DNA of 64,000 bases from Allocatelliglobosispora scoriae (GCF_014204945.1 NZ_JACHMN010000001.1:1-64000); one strand, 5' to 3'; shown: positions 45,686 to 54,645, counted from the stretch's first letter. The notes: generated by a model from the sequence alone, not told the origin. Numbers and translations: made by a program.

Positions 45686-47122
45686 TCACTCCGGTGGGGG
45701 TGGGTGCGGTTCCCACGTCGTCGGGGCCGGTTTCACCCGCGCGGGTGCGCGGGCCAGTGCCTTCCCCTCGGCGGGCGTTGGTGACCGGGCCCCCTGCGTG
45801 GAGGTCCCGGGCCGGGCGTGGTGCTGTTCGGCCCAGACAGCGAGGTTGACCGCGGCGTTATGGTCCCGATCCGCCCGGTACCCGCACGTGCCGCAGGTGG
45901 ACACCCGCTGGCCCAGTGGCATGGCGGGTGTGATGGTGCGGCAGGCGGAGCAGGTCTTGGTCGACGGGTACCACCGGTCGACCAGGACCACCCGCCCGCC
46001 GTGCCAGGCCTGTTTGTAGGTGACCTGGCGGGCGAGTTCGGCCCAGGCGGCGTCGGCGATCGCGGCGGCGAGCCGGTGGGTTCGGAGCATGCCGGTGATG
46101 TTGAGGGTCTCCAGGGCGAGCCGGTCGTGGGTCTTGACCAGCTGGTTGGAGACGTGGTGCAGGAAACGCTGCCGGACCGTCCGCACATAGGCGTGATGGT
46201 TGGCGAGCCGGGCGGCGGCGTCGCGGCGGTTCGCGGAGCCGAGCTGCTTGCGGGACACGCTGCGGGCCAGGCGGCGCTGCCAGCCCATCCCGGCCCTCGA
46301 CGGCCGCGGCGGGTCGTCGACCCGCAGCACCGGTGTGCCGTCGGCGCGGGCGGCGACCACGAACGCGGACAGGCCCCGGTCGACTCCCACCCACCCGCAG
46401 CCGGTCGTGCCGGTAGCGGCGTCGGCTGGGTCGGGTTGCGGGTGCTGGCGGGCTTGATGCAGGTCCGCCGCTTCGCAGGTCAACGACACGAACCACCGCC
46501 CAGCCCGATAGCCCACGGTCGCTGACAGGACCTTCGCCCGGCCCTTCGACAGCATCCGCCGCAGCTGGCGGGTGTCCTCCCGCACCACCAGGACCCCGAT
46601 CCCGGGCAGGGTCACCGACCGCGCGACGTTGTCGCCGACCCGGACGTCAGCCTTACCGGCACGTGAGGTCTTGCACCGGACCCGGAACCCCAATCGGGTG
46701 CGCTTCTTGGACTTGAACCGAGGGAACCCGACCCGCCGCCCCGCCCTAGCACCCGCCTTCGACCCCGTGTACGCCGCCAACGCGCGCCCGAGGTCGACCG
46801 CGGCCTCCTCGAACACCTGCTGACTGACCTCCGCCCGCCACACCAGACCCGTCGCCTCGATCGAAACCGTCCCATCCCCGGCGGCGACCATCACCCGCCC
46901 GGCATCCCCGGACCGCTTCCACGCGTTGAACGCGTTGACCAGGTCGAAACCCGTCCACGGCACCTTCATCACACCACCACGGACCTTGGCATCCAGGGCG
47001 TCCTTGACCAGGCGCAGGCACTGGTTGTACCCGAACCGGGACGCACCCGCATACCGCCGCAGCAGGACCTCCTGCCCCGGCGTCGGGTCCACAGTGAACC
47101 GGAACGCGGTGAAACGAGCCAC
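45686..47122 (-). CDS. tnpB: TnpB (IS200/IS605-group RNA-guided nuclease)
   Basis: A 478-aa protein whose start is taken as GTG 47122 (VARFTAFRFTVDPTPGQ); the frame upstream belongs to an IS5 transposase. The N-terminal region is typical (RYAGASRFGYNQCLRLVKDA). The RuvC-like triad is intact: Asp in GWVGVDRGLSAF, Glu in RLALETLNITG and Asp in DRDHNAAVNLAVW. The zinc ribbon has both pairs (TCSACRTITP and STCGTCGYRA). No TnpA is nearby, so this is a TnpB-only (IS1341-type) unit. Active relatives use a guide RNA that overlaps the end of the gene; here that would lie at about 45,600-45,750 on the minus strand. Tail residues (PARVKPAPTTWEPHPPPPE) are normal for the family. Confidence 0.9.
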   Translation of the reverse strand: MARFTAFRFTVDPTPGQEVLLRRYAGASRFGYNQCLRLVKDALDAKVRGGVMKVPWTGFDLVNAFNAWKRSGDAGRVMVAAGDGTVSIEATGLVWRAEVSQQVFEEAAVDLGRALAAYTGSKAGARAGRRVGFPRFKSKKRTRLGFRVRCKTSRAGKADVRVGDNVARSVTLPGIGVLVVREDTRQLRRMLSKGRAKVLSATVGYRAGRWFVSLTCEAADLHQARQHPQPDPADAATGTTGCGWVGVDRGLSAFVVAARADGTPVLRVDDPPRPSRAGMGWQRRLARSVSRKQLGSANRRDAAARLANHHAYVRTVRQRFLHHVSNQLVKTHDRLALETLNITGMLRTHRLAAAIADAAWAELARQVTYKQAWHGGRVVLVDRWYPSTKTCSACRTITPAMPLGQRVSTCGTCGYRADRDHNAAVNLAVWAEQHHARPGTSTQGARSPTPAEGKALARAPARVKPAPTTWEPHPPPPE

Positions 47123-47708
47123 AACACCATGCCACACACCACCGACAACCCGACCAACTACGCGGATGCCGGCCAGGACCGCCGCGAACTGCGGGCTGTC
47201 GCCCCGGTGCCCGGCGGTGAGCAGCATCGACAAGGGTTTGCGTCCTTGTTCGCAGGCCAGGTGCAGCTTTGTCGTCCACCCGCCGCGTGAGCGGCCGAAC
47301 GCGTGATCGGCCGGTTCGCCGACCGGTGGTTCGGCCTGGGCGTCGCCGTTGCGGCGGGCTCCGGCGGCGTGCTGATGAGCCCGCACGGTCGTGGCGTCGA
47401 CGCTGACGTCCCAGCCGATCAACCCGAGGGCGTCCGCCCGCCGCTGCAGACCGGCGACCAGGCGCAGCCAGACCCCGGCCCGCTGCTTCCGGCGGAACAG
47501 GCCGTACACGGCCTGCCAGGTCCCGTAGCAGGGCGGGACGTCGCGCCACGGTGCACCGACCCGGACCCGCCACCGCACGCTCGATCAGCTGCCGTCTGGT
47601 CCACAGCGACGGCCGACCCGGACGGGTACGCGCAGGCAGCAACGGTTCCAGGAGCCGCCACTGCGCGTCGGTCAGGTCGTGCCGCCTCGTCACCGTTAAG
47701 GTGTCCAC
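47123..47708 (-). pseudogene. N-terminal part of an IS5-family transposase, frameshifted and truncated
   Basis: From ATG 47708 the frame reads RRHDLTDAQWRLLEPLLPAR, then RPSLWTRRQLI. Near 47,580 it slips into another frame that continues GAPWRDVPPCYGTWQAVYGL, then WDVSVDATTVRAHQHAAGAR and GRSRGGWTTKLHLACEQGRK. It ends at AVLAGIRV, where TnpB-unit sequence begins. The first catalytic Asp (VDATTVR) remains; the second Asp and the Glu are lost. Confidence 0.82.
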
Positions 47709-47800
47709 CGAGGTCTGTGGTATTCAGTTCGTCTTGGTCGATGAACCTTCTACCGGAGACCTCGCTGTCTATCGACCACCAACACGCACTACTTCGAGAC

Positions 47801-48271
47801 GCTGCCTAGCGGTGTTCACGATGTCCAACCCAGCAGGGTCAGTAGCTTATGCAGCTCAGCAGACTCCTTTGCTGCATCCTGCAGGTCGAGCTCGCGGATC
47901 GTGTTCCGCAGCTGCTCGCCGCGCATCCGGTCACGGGGTGAACTGCCGAGGCCGAGTGCTGATTCCAAGTTTGGTTCGAAGATCAGGATCTCGACTGTTC
48001 GACCGCGGCGCCCTCGGTATCGACGCCAACTTGCGGCTGTGCGCCTTCTCCGCCTTCAACGCCCGCACCCCTACAGGCAAAGCGTCTACGACCTGCACGG
48101 CCAGTGTCTACGAGCACGCCCTGGAACCTCACGTCCCGCCCCACAGCATCTGGACTGGCATCGCGATCAGGTATTCCAAGGCCAGCCGCTCACCGTTTGA
48201 CGCCGATTGCCTGGTTGGGCTTGATAGTGCGCCGCAGCCTGCGCGCTAGCTCATCTCATAGAATCTCGCCT
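47801..48271. other. Region with no supportable gene
   Basis: About 470 bases between the IS5/TnpB element and the phosphatase gene. The plus-strand frame of the phosphatase stays open upstream to 48,104, but without family similarity. Two other frames (47551-48249 and 47901-48200) look compositional. Confidence 0.4.
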
Positions 48272-49126
48272 GTGGAGATCGCGTCATTGTGGCTGGAGCT
48301 GGAGAGCGTCTTGACGCCTGTACTTGCCGAGTTTCGGGCCAGGCCGACTCTGCGGGTGGAGCAGAAGGCTGATGCGACGTTGCTGTCGGAGGCCGATGAA
48401 GCGGTTCAAGGACAGATCATCCGATGCATTCGGGCTGTGGACCCAGACGCGGTGATCCTTGGTGAAGAAGGCGCATACGGAGCGGGGCTGCTTCACGGAC
48501 GCGGCGTGAGTAAACGAGCGTGGATTATTGATCCCATCGACGGAACTGCACAGTTCGTCAAGAGCGACGGCCGCGAGTTCTGCAGTGTCGTCTGTCTCGT
48601 CGAGGATCGCCGACCGGTTGCTGCGTTCGTGCTTGCGCCCGAGATCGGCCCTGGCCGTACTCCGGTTTGTGTACGGCTGACCGGGCCGGGCGACTCGATC
48701 GAGGTCAACGGCATGCCGGTCGATGCGCTGACGGCGAGCGGAGCGTATGCGTTATCGATGACGAGGAGTTCCGGTACGCCGGAGCGTGTGTGCGAGGAGG
48801 AGCTCGTGGCGAGCGGGTATCGGTTGAAGACCTGCACGACGTCGCAGACGCTGGACATGGTGAGGGCTTGTGTGGATCTGGAGTCGGTCACCGATCCGGC
48901 TCTGGAGCCGTTCGGGTTGTTCTACCGGGAGCGGCAGAAGATCTGGGACGGTGCGGCGGGTCTATGTCTCGCGTACGCGGCAGGTCTCAATGTGACAGAC
49001 CGTGATGGTCGTGAGCGGACTGAGATCGATATCGCGCTGGATCTTCCGGATCCGGTTTTCGACAGCACCTTGATCGCGTCGGATCCGGTGGCCGCGCGGA
49101 TCGTAGTGGCAGCGTCCGGGCGCTGA
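48272..49126 (+). CDS. Inositol monophosphatase-family phosphatase
   Basis: A 284-aa protein from GTG 48272, where the family N-terminus begins (VEIASLWLELESVLTPVLAE). The Mg2+-binding motifs are present: GEEGA (the E-E of motif 1, near residue 70), then WIIDPIDGTAQFV (D-P-I-D-G-T, motif 2, near 92-104), and a C-terminal IWDGAAGLCLAYAAG (W-D-x-A-A, motif 3, near 230). It should dephosphorylate a small sugar, inositol, histidinol or nucleotide phosphate. The substrate is not determinable. It is a cytosolic protein with no obvious operon partner; the next gene is convergent, 12 bases away. Confidence 0.88.
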   Translation: MEIASLWLELESVLTPVLAEFRARPTLRVEQKADATLLSEADEAVQGQIIRCIRAVDPDAVILGEEGAYGAGLLHGRGVSKRAWIIDPIDGTAQFVKSDGREFCSVVCLVEDRRPVAAFVLAPEIGPGRTPVCVRLTGPGDSIEVNGMPVDALTASGAYALSMTRSSGTPERVCEEELVASGYRLKTCTTSQTLDMVRACVDLESVTDPALEPFGLFYRERQKIWDGAAGLCLAYAAGLNVTDRDGRERTEIDIALDLPDPVFDSTLIASDPVAARIVVAASGR

Positions 49127-49138
49127 CCGACAGAATTC

Positions 49139-51004
49139 CTACGTCGGGAGCGATGGTCGGACGGACCGCAGTCGGGTTATCAGGTGCCTGAGGTACGAGG
49201 GCCAGGTGCGGCTTTCGGGGATCCTGGTGATCAGTTGCCGGGTCAGCTCGTTGTCGCCGATGTAGGCGGCGATGTTGGCGGCTCGTATGGCCAGGTGGGG
49301 GATCCCGTCGGGCAGTTCGGCGATGGCGGATGTCAGATAATGCCTGGCCTGTTCTGTTTCGTTGTGTCTGATGGCTTGATCTGCCATGGCGAGGAGCCAG
49401 AGGACGGTGACGTCTGCGCGGGTGATGGTGAGCTGGTCTGAGTAGATCTCGTCGAGGCGGTTGAGGTCTCGGCGGAGTCTGCGGGCACCGGCGAGGGCTT
49501 CGGGGTGAGGTATGCGGCTGAGTAGGTGCACTACGCCGTCTGCTTCGGTTTTGCGCCGATGGGCGTTGACTGCTGTGACCTGGTCGGCATCTCGGTCGGC
49601 GAGGTCGAAGCTCGCGCGCATGGAGATGACCATGTCGTCGACCGCATGGATCGCGGCCATGATCTGACCTTCGGTGGGTGCTGCCAAAAGGGTGTCCATC
49701 GGTTGTCCTGCCGCGGTCAGTTCCCGTGCTTGTCGCAGCAGGACGCCCTGCTGGAGATGGAGCAGGACCTTCTCCATTCGGCTCGACTCCTCGGCGGGCA
49801 GCAGCTGTCGTCTGACCGCGAGGAGGTCCTCCATGCGCCTGATTTCGGGGCGCCAGTCTGAGCCTGGGTCGTGGTGGCTGGCGAGTAGGAGGCGTTCGCG
49901 CCGGAATCGCAGCTGGAAGAGGATCGAGTCGGTGGAGTCGCTGCGGAAGTCTGGATGGTGCAGGTCGATGCCGAGTGCGCGGCGGTCGGAGTGCCGACGT
50001 GCTACGGCGACGCTGAGGAGCGCGAGTTCCTGGTGTTGACGTTCACTCACCATGCCCGACGCCAACGCAGCGTAGCGGGTAACAGCGGCGAGCACGGGCT
50101 TGGCATCCCCGGTGGAGATCATTTGCCACGCATAAGCAATCGCTTCGGCCAGCAGGTCCGGGTCGAAGGTGTTCTCCTCGTCCAGGACAGAGAGACGGCT
50201 CGGCTGAGCGGCCGGTCCGTCGCCTGACTGAGCGAGTCGGTAGCCGGCGACGAGAACGGTACGCCGATCGGCCTGCTGTCCAGGGCGTCGAGCAACCAGG
50301 GCAGACCGGTGAAGGCACAGTAGGACGAGCGGGAGGGCGAGCCTCGACCGCGTGAACTTGCGGCCGTACATACCGTGTAGCGGGGTCCCGTCGAAGTCGT
50401 TCACGGGCTCAGGGTTTGTAGCCGGCGCTAGCCGGGAGGCGATGAGCGCGACGCCGACTAGGGCGCGTGCGTCCGCCTTGGTCCGTGCCTCGTTGGCGGC
50501 GTCGGCCAGGGCGCGGTATATGGCCATGTCGCGTTCCTGAGGATGCAGGGCTTGTATCCATGCGACGGCGGGATCGCGAGCCATCGCCGCCAGTCCGAGG
50601 TGCTCGCCCTTGCGAGGTAGGCCTGTGAGCTGGAATTCAAGGCTGGAGGCGTGGTACTCCATGAGTTGCTCTGCAAGCCGCTGTTGAGCGTCGTGGCGCC
50701 AGTTGCTCAGGCTCGCACGGCTGGCAGCCGAATCCTTGGGAGCAAGGGGTCGCAGGTAGTAGCGGGCGAGTTCGGCCAGTCTGGCTCGGCTCTTCGACGA
50801 GGTGTCCCTGCTGATGATTTCAGCAATACGGTCGCTGATCTCATCCCGAACCCACCCAGGCAGTCGAATGTGAGTGGCGCCGGCAGCGTCGAGGATCGCC
50901 AGCTCTTGCTGATCGCGGGGTACGAGCCACCCGGCGTAGTCGGGGTTGACCTCTCCGAATCCGCGACGGATGGCTTCCAGAAATGACAGGAAAGCCGCTC
51001 CCAC
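49139..51004 (-). CDS. Large alpha-helical protein of unknown function
   Basis: A 621-aa intact ORF from position 51004 with no recognised domain. It is alpha-helical throughout. An N-terminal hydrophobic-aromatic segment (AAFLSFLEAIRRGFGEVNPD) is followed by many helical pairs rich in Leu/Ala/Arg (AAMARDPAVAWIQALHPQER, ADANEARTKADARA-like stretches). The C-terminal region resembles TPR-type repeats (RADVTVLWLLAMADQAIRHN, then ETEQARHYLTSAIAEL, then IAAYIGDNELTRQLITRI). No signal peptide or membrane helix is seen. It is divergent from the candidate RiPP peptide and methyltransferase pair, with a 234-base gap. It could be a regulator-like helical scaffold, but this is not established. Confidence 0.65.
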   Translation of the reverse strand: MGAAFLSFLEAIRRGFGEVNPDYAGWLVPRDQQELAILDAAGATHIRLPGWVRDEISDRIAEIISRDTSSKSRARLAELARYYLRPLAPKDSAASRASLSNWRHDAQQRLAEQLMEYHASSLEFQLTGLPRKGEHLGLAAMARDPAVAWIQALHPQERDMAIYRALADAANEARTKADARALVGVALIASRLAPATNPEPVNDFDGTPLHGMYGRKFTRSRLALPLVLLCLHRSALVARRPGQQADRRTVLVAGYRLAQSGDGPAAQPSRLSVLDEENTFDPDLLAEAIAYAWQMISTGDAKPVLAAVTRYAALASGMVSERQHQELALLSVAVARRHSDRRALGIDLHHPDFRSDSTDSILFQLRFRRERLLLASHHDPGSDWRPEIRRMEDLLAVRRQLLPAEESSRMEKVLLHLQQGVLLRQARELTAAGQPMDTLLAAPTEGQIMAAIHAVDDMVISMRASFDLADRDADQVTAVNAHRRKTEADGVVHLLSRIPHPEALAGARRLRRDLNRLDEIYSDQLTITRADVTVLWLLAMADQAIRHNETEQARHYLTSAIAELPDGIPHLAIRAANIAAYIGDNELTRQLITRIPESRTWPSYLRHLITRLRSVRPSLPT

Positions 51005-51238
51005 GACTAGGAATTTAACAGAACTGAAAGTTCAACACAGTGACACTTCGCTATCGATCAGCTACCGATTCACCATTGCATCGGTGCCCTGCGTTTCGCT
51101 GGACAGGCGACCGGCGCAGGCGTCGGGCGCAGCAACCAGTCCAAGATCGTCGCGGTTGAAGGTTCGGACGACGCAGTCCAGCGGCCTTCACCGAGATGTC
51201 CGGCGGCGCAACGCCGCACACTGTGAAGGAGGACGGCC

Positions 51239-51412
51239 ATGGGTGACAAGAAGGACGACAAGAGAAGCGGTGGCGGTGCGCACGCTGACGACCGCGACTT
51301 CGGCAAGGCGGGTGGTGGGTCGGGCAAGTTCGGTCGGCCGGAGGACCAGAACAAGGGCGGCGGGGGCCGTCGCGGCGGCGGTGGCAACGATAAGGGGAGT
51401 GACGAGAAGTGA
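51239..51412 (+). CDS. 57-aa charged Gly/Asp/Lys-rich peptide (candidate RiPP precursor)
   Basis: A small ORF with a strong AAGGAGG 8 bases upstream. It begins MGDKKDDKRSGGGAHADDRD, then FGKAGGGSGKFGRPEDQNKG, and ends GRRGGGGNDKGSDEK. It has no cysteine, only two aromatic residues (Phe), and several Asp-Gly/Asp-Lys/Asn-Asp sites plus Gly runs. The stop overlaps the next gene's GTG start (GTGA at 51409-51412), so peptide and methyltransferase are translationally coupled. A PIMT-type methyltransferase coupled to a small Asp/Gly-rich charged peptide fits the imiditide class, in which an Asp of a linear peptide is methylated and cyclised to aspartimide. No ATP-grasp or cyclase gene is next to it. 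The target Asp is not assignable. Confidence 0.7.
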   Translation: MGDKKDDKRSGGGAHADDRDFGKAGGGSGKFGRPEDQNKGGGGRRGGGGNDKGSDEK

Positions 51413-52527
51413 CGGAGCCAGCGCCGTGGCTTGCGGCGAAGCAAGCCCTGGCCGATGACCTGTTCGGGGAGCAGGACTCGTGGCCGGCGCGTGCATTCAA
51501 CCGGGCGTCGCGGCATACGTTCATCCCACCGCGTGCGCTGCATGCATGGCCAGACCGCTCGACCATGGACCAGATCGATCTGGCGGCTGATCCCGACGGC
51601 TGGTATCGGGCGGTGTATTCCGATCATGTCATCGTGACCCAGCAGGACAAGACCGGACGGTCGACAAGTTCGTGCAGCCAGCCGTCGATGGTGTTCGCGA
51701 TGCTCACCCAACTCGACCCGCAACCAGGCGAGCGGGTCCTGGAGATCGGTACCGGTACCGGCTGGAATGCGGGACTGCTAGCTGCATACCTCGGGGCGGA
51801 TCAGGTTGTGTCGGTCGAGGTCGACGTGGACCTGGCCGAGCAGGCGAGCGGCCGCCTGCGGGCGGCGGGCCTACCGGTACGGGTGATCACCGGTGATGGT
51901 CTGTCCAGGGTACCGGATGAGGCACCGTTCGACCGACTGATCAGCACCGCGACGGTGCACACCGTGCCCTATGCATGGGTACAGCAGACCATGCGAGCCG
52001 GGGTGATCGTGACCCCGTGGCGCAGCGACCTGGACTCCGGGGCGATCCTGAGCCTGATGGTGGCAGGCGACGGAGCATCGGCGTCGGGGAACTTCACCGA
52101 CATCGGCAGCTCGTTCATGTCCATACGCACGCAGCAGTTCACCGCACCCGACGCCCCCACGAACTTCACCGAACTGGCAACAACCAGCGTTCCGGCCATC
52201 GGGCCCGAGGACCTCTTCGGCGAGCACGCGAAGTTCGCGATAGGCCTACTGGTGCCGGGCTGCCTGTCCTGGTTCGACTACAACGACGAGGGACTCATCG
52301 ACACTGTGTGGCTATGCGCGGCGGACTCGTGGGCGGCACTGCACTTGGCCACGACCGTGCACCAGTACGGGCCCCGCAGGCTGTGGGACGAAGTTGAGTC
52401 CGCCTACCACTGGTGGGTCGAGCAGGACCGACCCGCATATTCCCGGTTCGGGGTGACCGTGACCCGCCGCCAGCAACAGGTCTGGCTCGACACGCCCGAC
52501 CAGATCGTCACGAAGACCGACGCCTAG
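51409..52527 (+). CDS. PIMT-type (protein-L-isoaspartate O-methyltransferase-like) methyltransferase
   Basis: A 372-aa protein starting at GTG 51409. Residues 1-80 include the PIMT entry segment (NRASRHTFIPPRALHAW). The PIMT active-site strand is present near 91-103 (TGRSTSSCSQPSMVFAML), followed by SAM motif I at about 110-121 (RVLEIGTGTGWNAGLL), then VSVEVDVDLAEQA and ITGDGLS. About 190 residues follow the core, longer than housekeeping PIMT and typical of RiPP-associated homologues. It should use S-adenosylmethionine to methylate an aspartate (or isoaspartate) carboxylate, most likely in the coupled 57-aa peptide. A general repair PIMT is the alternative, but the extra domain and coupling argue against it. 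Confidence 0.88.
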   Translation: MTEPAPWLAAKQALADDLFGEQDSWPARAFNRASRHTFIPPRALHAWPDRSTMDQIDLAADPDGWYRAVYSDHVIVTQQDKTGRSTSSCSQPSMVFAMLTQLDPQPGERVLEIGTGTGWNAGLLAAYLGADQVVSVEVDVDLAEQASGRLRAAGLPVRVITGDGLSRVPDEAPFDRLISTATVHTVPYAWVQQTMRAGVIVTPWRSDLDSGAILSLMVAGDGASASGNFTDIGSSFMSIRTQQFTAPDAPTNFTELATTSVPAIGPEDLFGEHAKFAIGLLVPGCLSWFDYNDEGLIDTVWLCAADSWAALHLATTVHQYGPRRLWDEVESAYHWWVEQDRPAYSRFGVTVTRRQQQVWLDTPDQIVTKTDA

Positions 52528-52729
52528 GCCCAGCCTGTGCTGGAGGCGGCCGGCACATCCATGCAGGCCGCCTCCCATCACCGACCAACGGCCGAGGTTG
52601 GAACCTCACGACGCAAACCCCGCCGGGCGCATCCTCCCGATGTGGCGTCACCCGCAGCACCGAGCACGAGAAGGCACGGTGCGCGATGACGCAAGCTCGT
52701 CTGGCTACCCCTGATCAAGAGGCGAGGAC

Positions 52730-53170
52730 ATGAGTTCCACCGCGCGTACCCTTGAGCCGAAACGGTGGCTGCTGGACTACTTCGATGCTGAACTGCATCA
52801 TCGGTGCACAGCGGTGGGGCTGTCGCATCCCAGGCTGGCCAAGCAGGAATTCGTCACCGCCGACCTGATCGGCAAGGTCGAGGCCGGGATGCGGCTCCCG
52901 GGCCTGTACCGCGCCCAGCACACCGATGCCATCTTGAACGCGGATGCGGCGCTGGTACGCCTGCGCGGTCTAGCCGTCGCTGGAGGCGAGTGCCGCCAGC
53001 AGGCCCAGCAGCCTAGGCTCGGTGCCGCTGAGGCGGCACAGCTACGGTGCCTGCCCGCAGCGATCGACCCAGTGCCTGCCCTCCATGCCGGGTCGTCTGG
53101 CTTTGGGCTGGTGGACCGTATCGATGACGTGATCGCCGTGACCACGGTCGCGACTTCCTGGCGGGGATGA
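52730..53170 (+). CDS. XRE/HTH-like small regulator, atypical
   Basis: A 146-aa protein from ATG 52730 with weak similarity to actinomycete XRE regulators: the first 90 residues have the layout LAKQEFVTADLIGKVEAGMR, then RAQHTDAILNADAALVRLRG, like the later helices of a helix-turn-helix domain and the following DUF5753-type start. The C-terminal part (SSGFGLVDRIDDVIAVTTVA) lacks a recognised match. It may be a shortened regulator or a frameshifted relic. It lies about 200 bases downstream of the methyltransferase and just before an intact XRE gene on the same strand. Confidence 0.45.
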   Translation: MSSTARTLEPKRWLLDYFDAELHHRCTAVGLSHPRLAKQEFVTADLIGKVEAGMRLPGLYRAQHTDAILNADAALVRLRGLAVAGGECRQQAQQPRLGAAEAAQLRCLPAAIDPVPALHAGSSGFGLVDRIDDVIAVTTVATSWRG

Positions 53171-53174
53171 CTAG

Positions 53175-53789
53175 ATGCGCATGACTCCGTCCGCGCCGTT
53201 GCGGGCCCGGCGAGTCACCACGGCCATGGTGCATGATTACCGGCGTGAGGTCGGCCAGATCCTCACCGCCTACCGCACCGCCGCAGGGCTCACCCAGCAA
53301 GAACTCGCCACCCTGACCTCCTATTCCCGCAGCACCGTTGCGGGTACGGAAACCGGTAAGCAGTCGGCCGCGCTGGGCTTCTGGCAAGCCGCTGACCGTG
53401 TCCTGCACGCTGGCGGTGTCCTGCACAAAGCCGCCATCCACCTGATCGACATCGCCCGTGCCCTCGCGGCACAGACCGCCCGCGACCAGGCCGCGGCCAG
53501 CCTGCTGACACACTGCACCCACCCGGGCCACTGCGAATGTGCGATCGTCGTCGCCCACTGGACCGCCCGCGAACTCCGCGCCCTTCGCGAAGCGCTGCGG
53601 CTGAACTACCTGCAATACGCCGAACTCATCGGCGTCCCCGTCCCCGCCGCCGTCGCCTGGGAGCAGCCCGCCGCGCCCCGACCGCCTTTGGCCGTGCAGA
53701 TCACCCTCGACCGGACCCTCAGTCATGCCGCCGCGGAGGCCCGTGCTCGGTTCCGGCTCCTCCTCAGAGCTGACCCCAGCACAGCTTGA
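53175..53789 (+). CDS. XRE-family transcriptional regulator
   Basis: A 204-aa protein. ATG 53175 is used because GGGGA lies nearby; ATG 53226 is an alternative closer to the domain. Residues 25-80 form an XRE helix-turn-helix (ILTAYRTAAGLTQQELATLT, then SYSRSTVAGTETGKQSAALG). The central region has helices and a Cys/His cluster (THCTHPGHCECAIVVAHW). Near residues 140-170 there is a second helix-turn-helix-like segment (LRALREALRLNYLQYAELIG). The final part is unannotated. It is probably the regulator of the neighbouring peptide locus or of its own gene; this rests on position only. Confidence 0.75.
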   Translation: MRMTPSAPLRARRVTTAMVHDYRREVGQILTAYRTAAGLTQQELATLTSYSRSTVAGTETGKQSAALGFWQAADRVLHAGGVLHKAAIHLIDIARALAAQTARDQAAASLLTHCTHPGHCECAIVVAHWTARELRALREALRLNYLQYAELIGVPVPAAVAWEQPAAPRPPLAVQITLDRTLSHAAAEARARFRLLLRADPSTA

Positions 53790-54126
53790 TTCCGTAGCCA
53801 CGTCCAAGCCGGAGCTACGAGTACCCTTTCTCAATGACCTCTCCGGTTGCCAAGACGGCCCGGTGGGAGGCGCTCGCAACGAGCTCGGTGGCGAGCTCCG
53901 GGCCGTTCGTGACCGGGCGGCGGCACTGGACTCTCTGCGTGATCGGTTCGCTGGGGCACTGACTGCGAGCGAAACCGCGGCGTTGAAGCAGCTCCAGACC
54001 GCGTTAGCGGCGCGTGCGCCTGATCTGGCGGACCGGGTGATCGCTCGCGCTTTTCTCCCGGGCGGAGCGCCCGTTTCGCGGTCACCGACAAGGCCGCCGG
54101 AGGGGACAGGATGTGGAGGCTCGTAA
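53725..54126 (+). CDS. Short hypothetical ORF, weakly supported
   Basis: A frame that overlaps the 3' end of the XRE gene and runs to 54126. Its second half has plausible coding character (ELRAVRDRAAALDSLRDRFA, then AALKQLQTALAARAPDLADR, an amphipathic helix run). The first half overlaps the XRE gene and looks compositional, so the true start may be nearer 53,830. No family is recognised. It may be a fragment. Confidence 0.3.
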   Translation: MPPRRPVLGSGSSSELTPAQLDSVATSKPELRVPFLNDLSGCQDGPVGGARNELGGELRAVRDRAAALDSLRDRFAGALTASETAALKQLQTALAARAPDLADRVIARAFLPGGAPVSRSPTRPPEGTGCGGS

Positions 54127-54640
54127 GTTGCCGCCATCTCGCTTATCAAGGCTTCGTGCCTCCCCGCCTTCGAAGCGCGATCCGTGCAAGAGACGCGACA
54201 GAGGCGTTAGCAGGCTAACGCCAGCTATTTCCTGATACAGGAGGCTAGCTCCGGCGTCTATTTGGCGTGGAAGTAATCGTTCGTGCCGACCTCGAAGCTG
54301 CTCGGCACGACGTAGCAGTGACTCGGCATTTCCGCCCCGGCGCAGATCTAGAAGCACCCCTGCGAGGATACGCAGGGCGATGGCGACGTAGGGGTGGTCA
54401 GGGCCGTAGGCCCGCTCAAAGGCGGTCAGTGCACGGCGCATCAGGGGTTCAGCTTCACCTGCCCGGCCCAGCGCGCGCAGCTCTTGGGCGAGGTTACATA
54501 GCGAGCGGGCCGCTTAGGGGTGGTCGGGGCCGTGGACCTGCTCGTTGATGGCCAGGGCCCGGCGTAGGAGCGGTTCGGCGTCCCTCGCCTTGCCCAGGTC
54601 CCGCAGCACAATGGCGAGGTTTCCCAGCGTATCGGCCCCG
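54082..54640 (-). pseudogene. Broken kinesin-light-chain-type TPR gene, left half of an inverted pair
   Basis: The minus strand reads GNLAIVLRDLGKARDAEPLL, then RRALAINEQVHGPDHP, then a TAA at 54,512-54,514. After it, coding text continues in the same frame (SLCNLAQELRALGRAGEAEP) through 54,440. The rest is RRALTAFERAYGPDHPYVAI, then RILAGVLLDLRRGG. These 42-residue repeats of the G-P-D-H-P type are typical of TPR-rich actinomycete genes. The plus-strand counterpart begins at about 54,640. Confidence 0.72.
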
Positions 54641-54645
54641 ACCAC

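Larger units (their letters stand above)
45633..47800 (-). mobile_element. IS5-type element carrying a nested TnpB unit
   Basis: GTCTCGAAGT at 45633-45642 recurs inverted as ACTTCGAGAC at 47791-47800. These are plausible ends of the outer IS5-type element. Its transposase is broken off in mid-gene at about 47,123, and a TnpB gene occupies the rest. The outer transposase's second half was not found beyond TnpB, so the structure is an insertion plus deletion, not a clean insertion. Confidence 0.6.
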
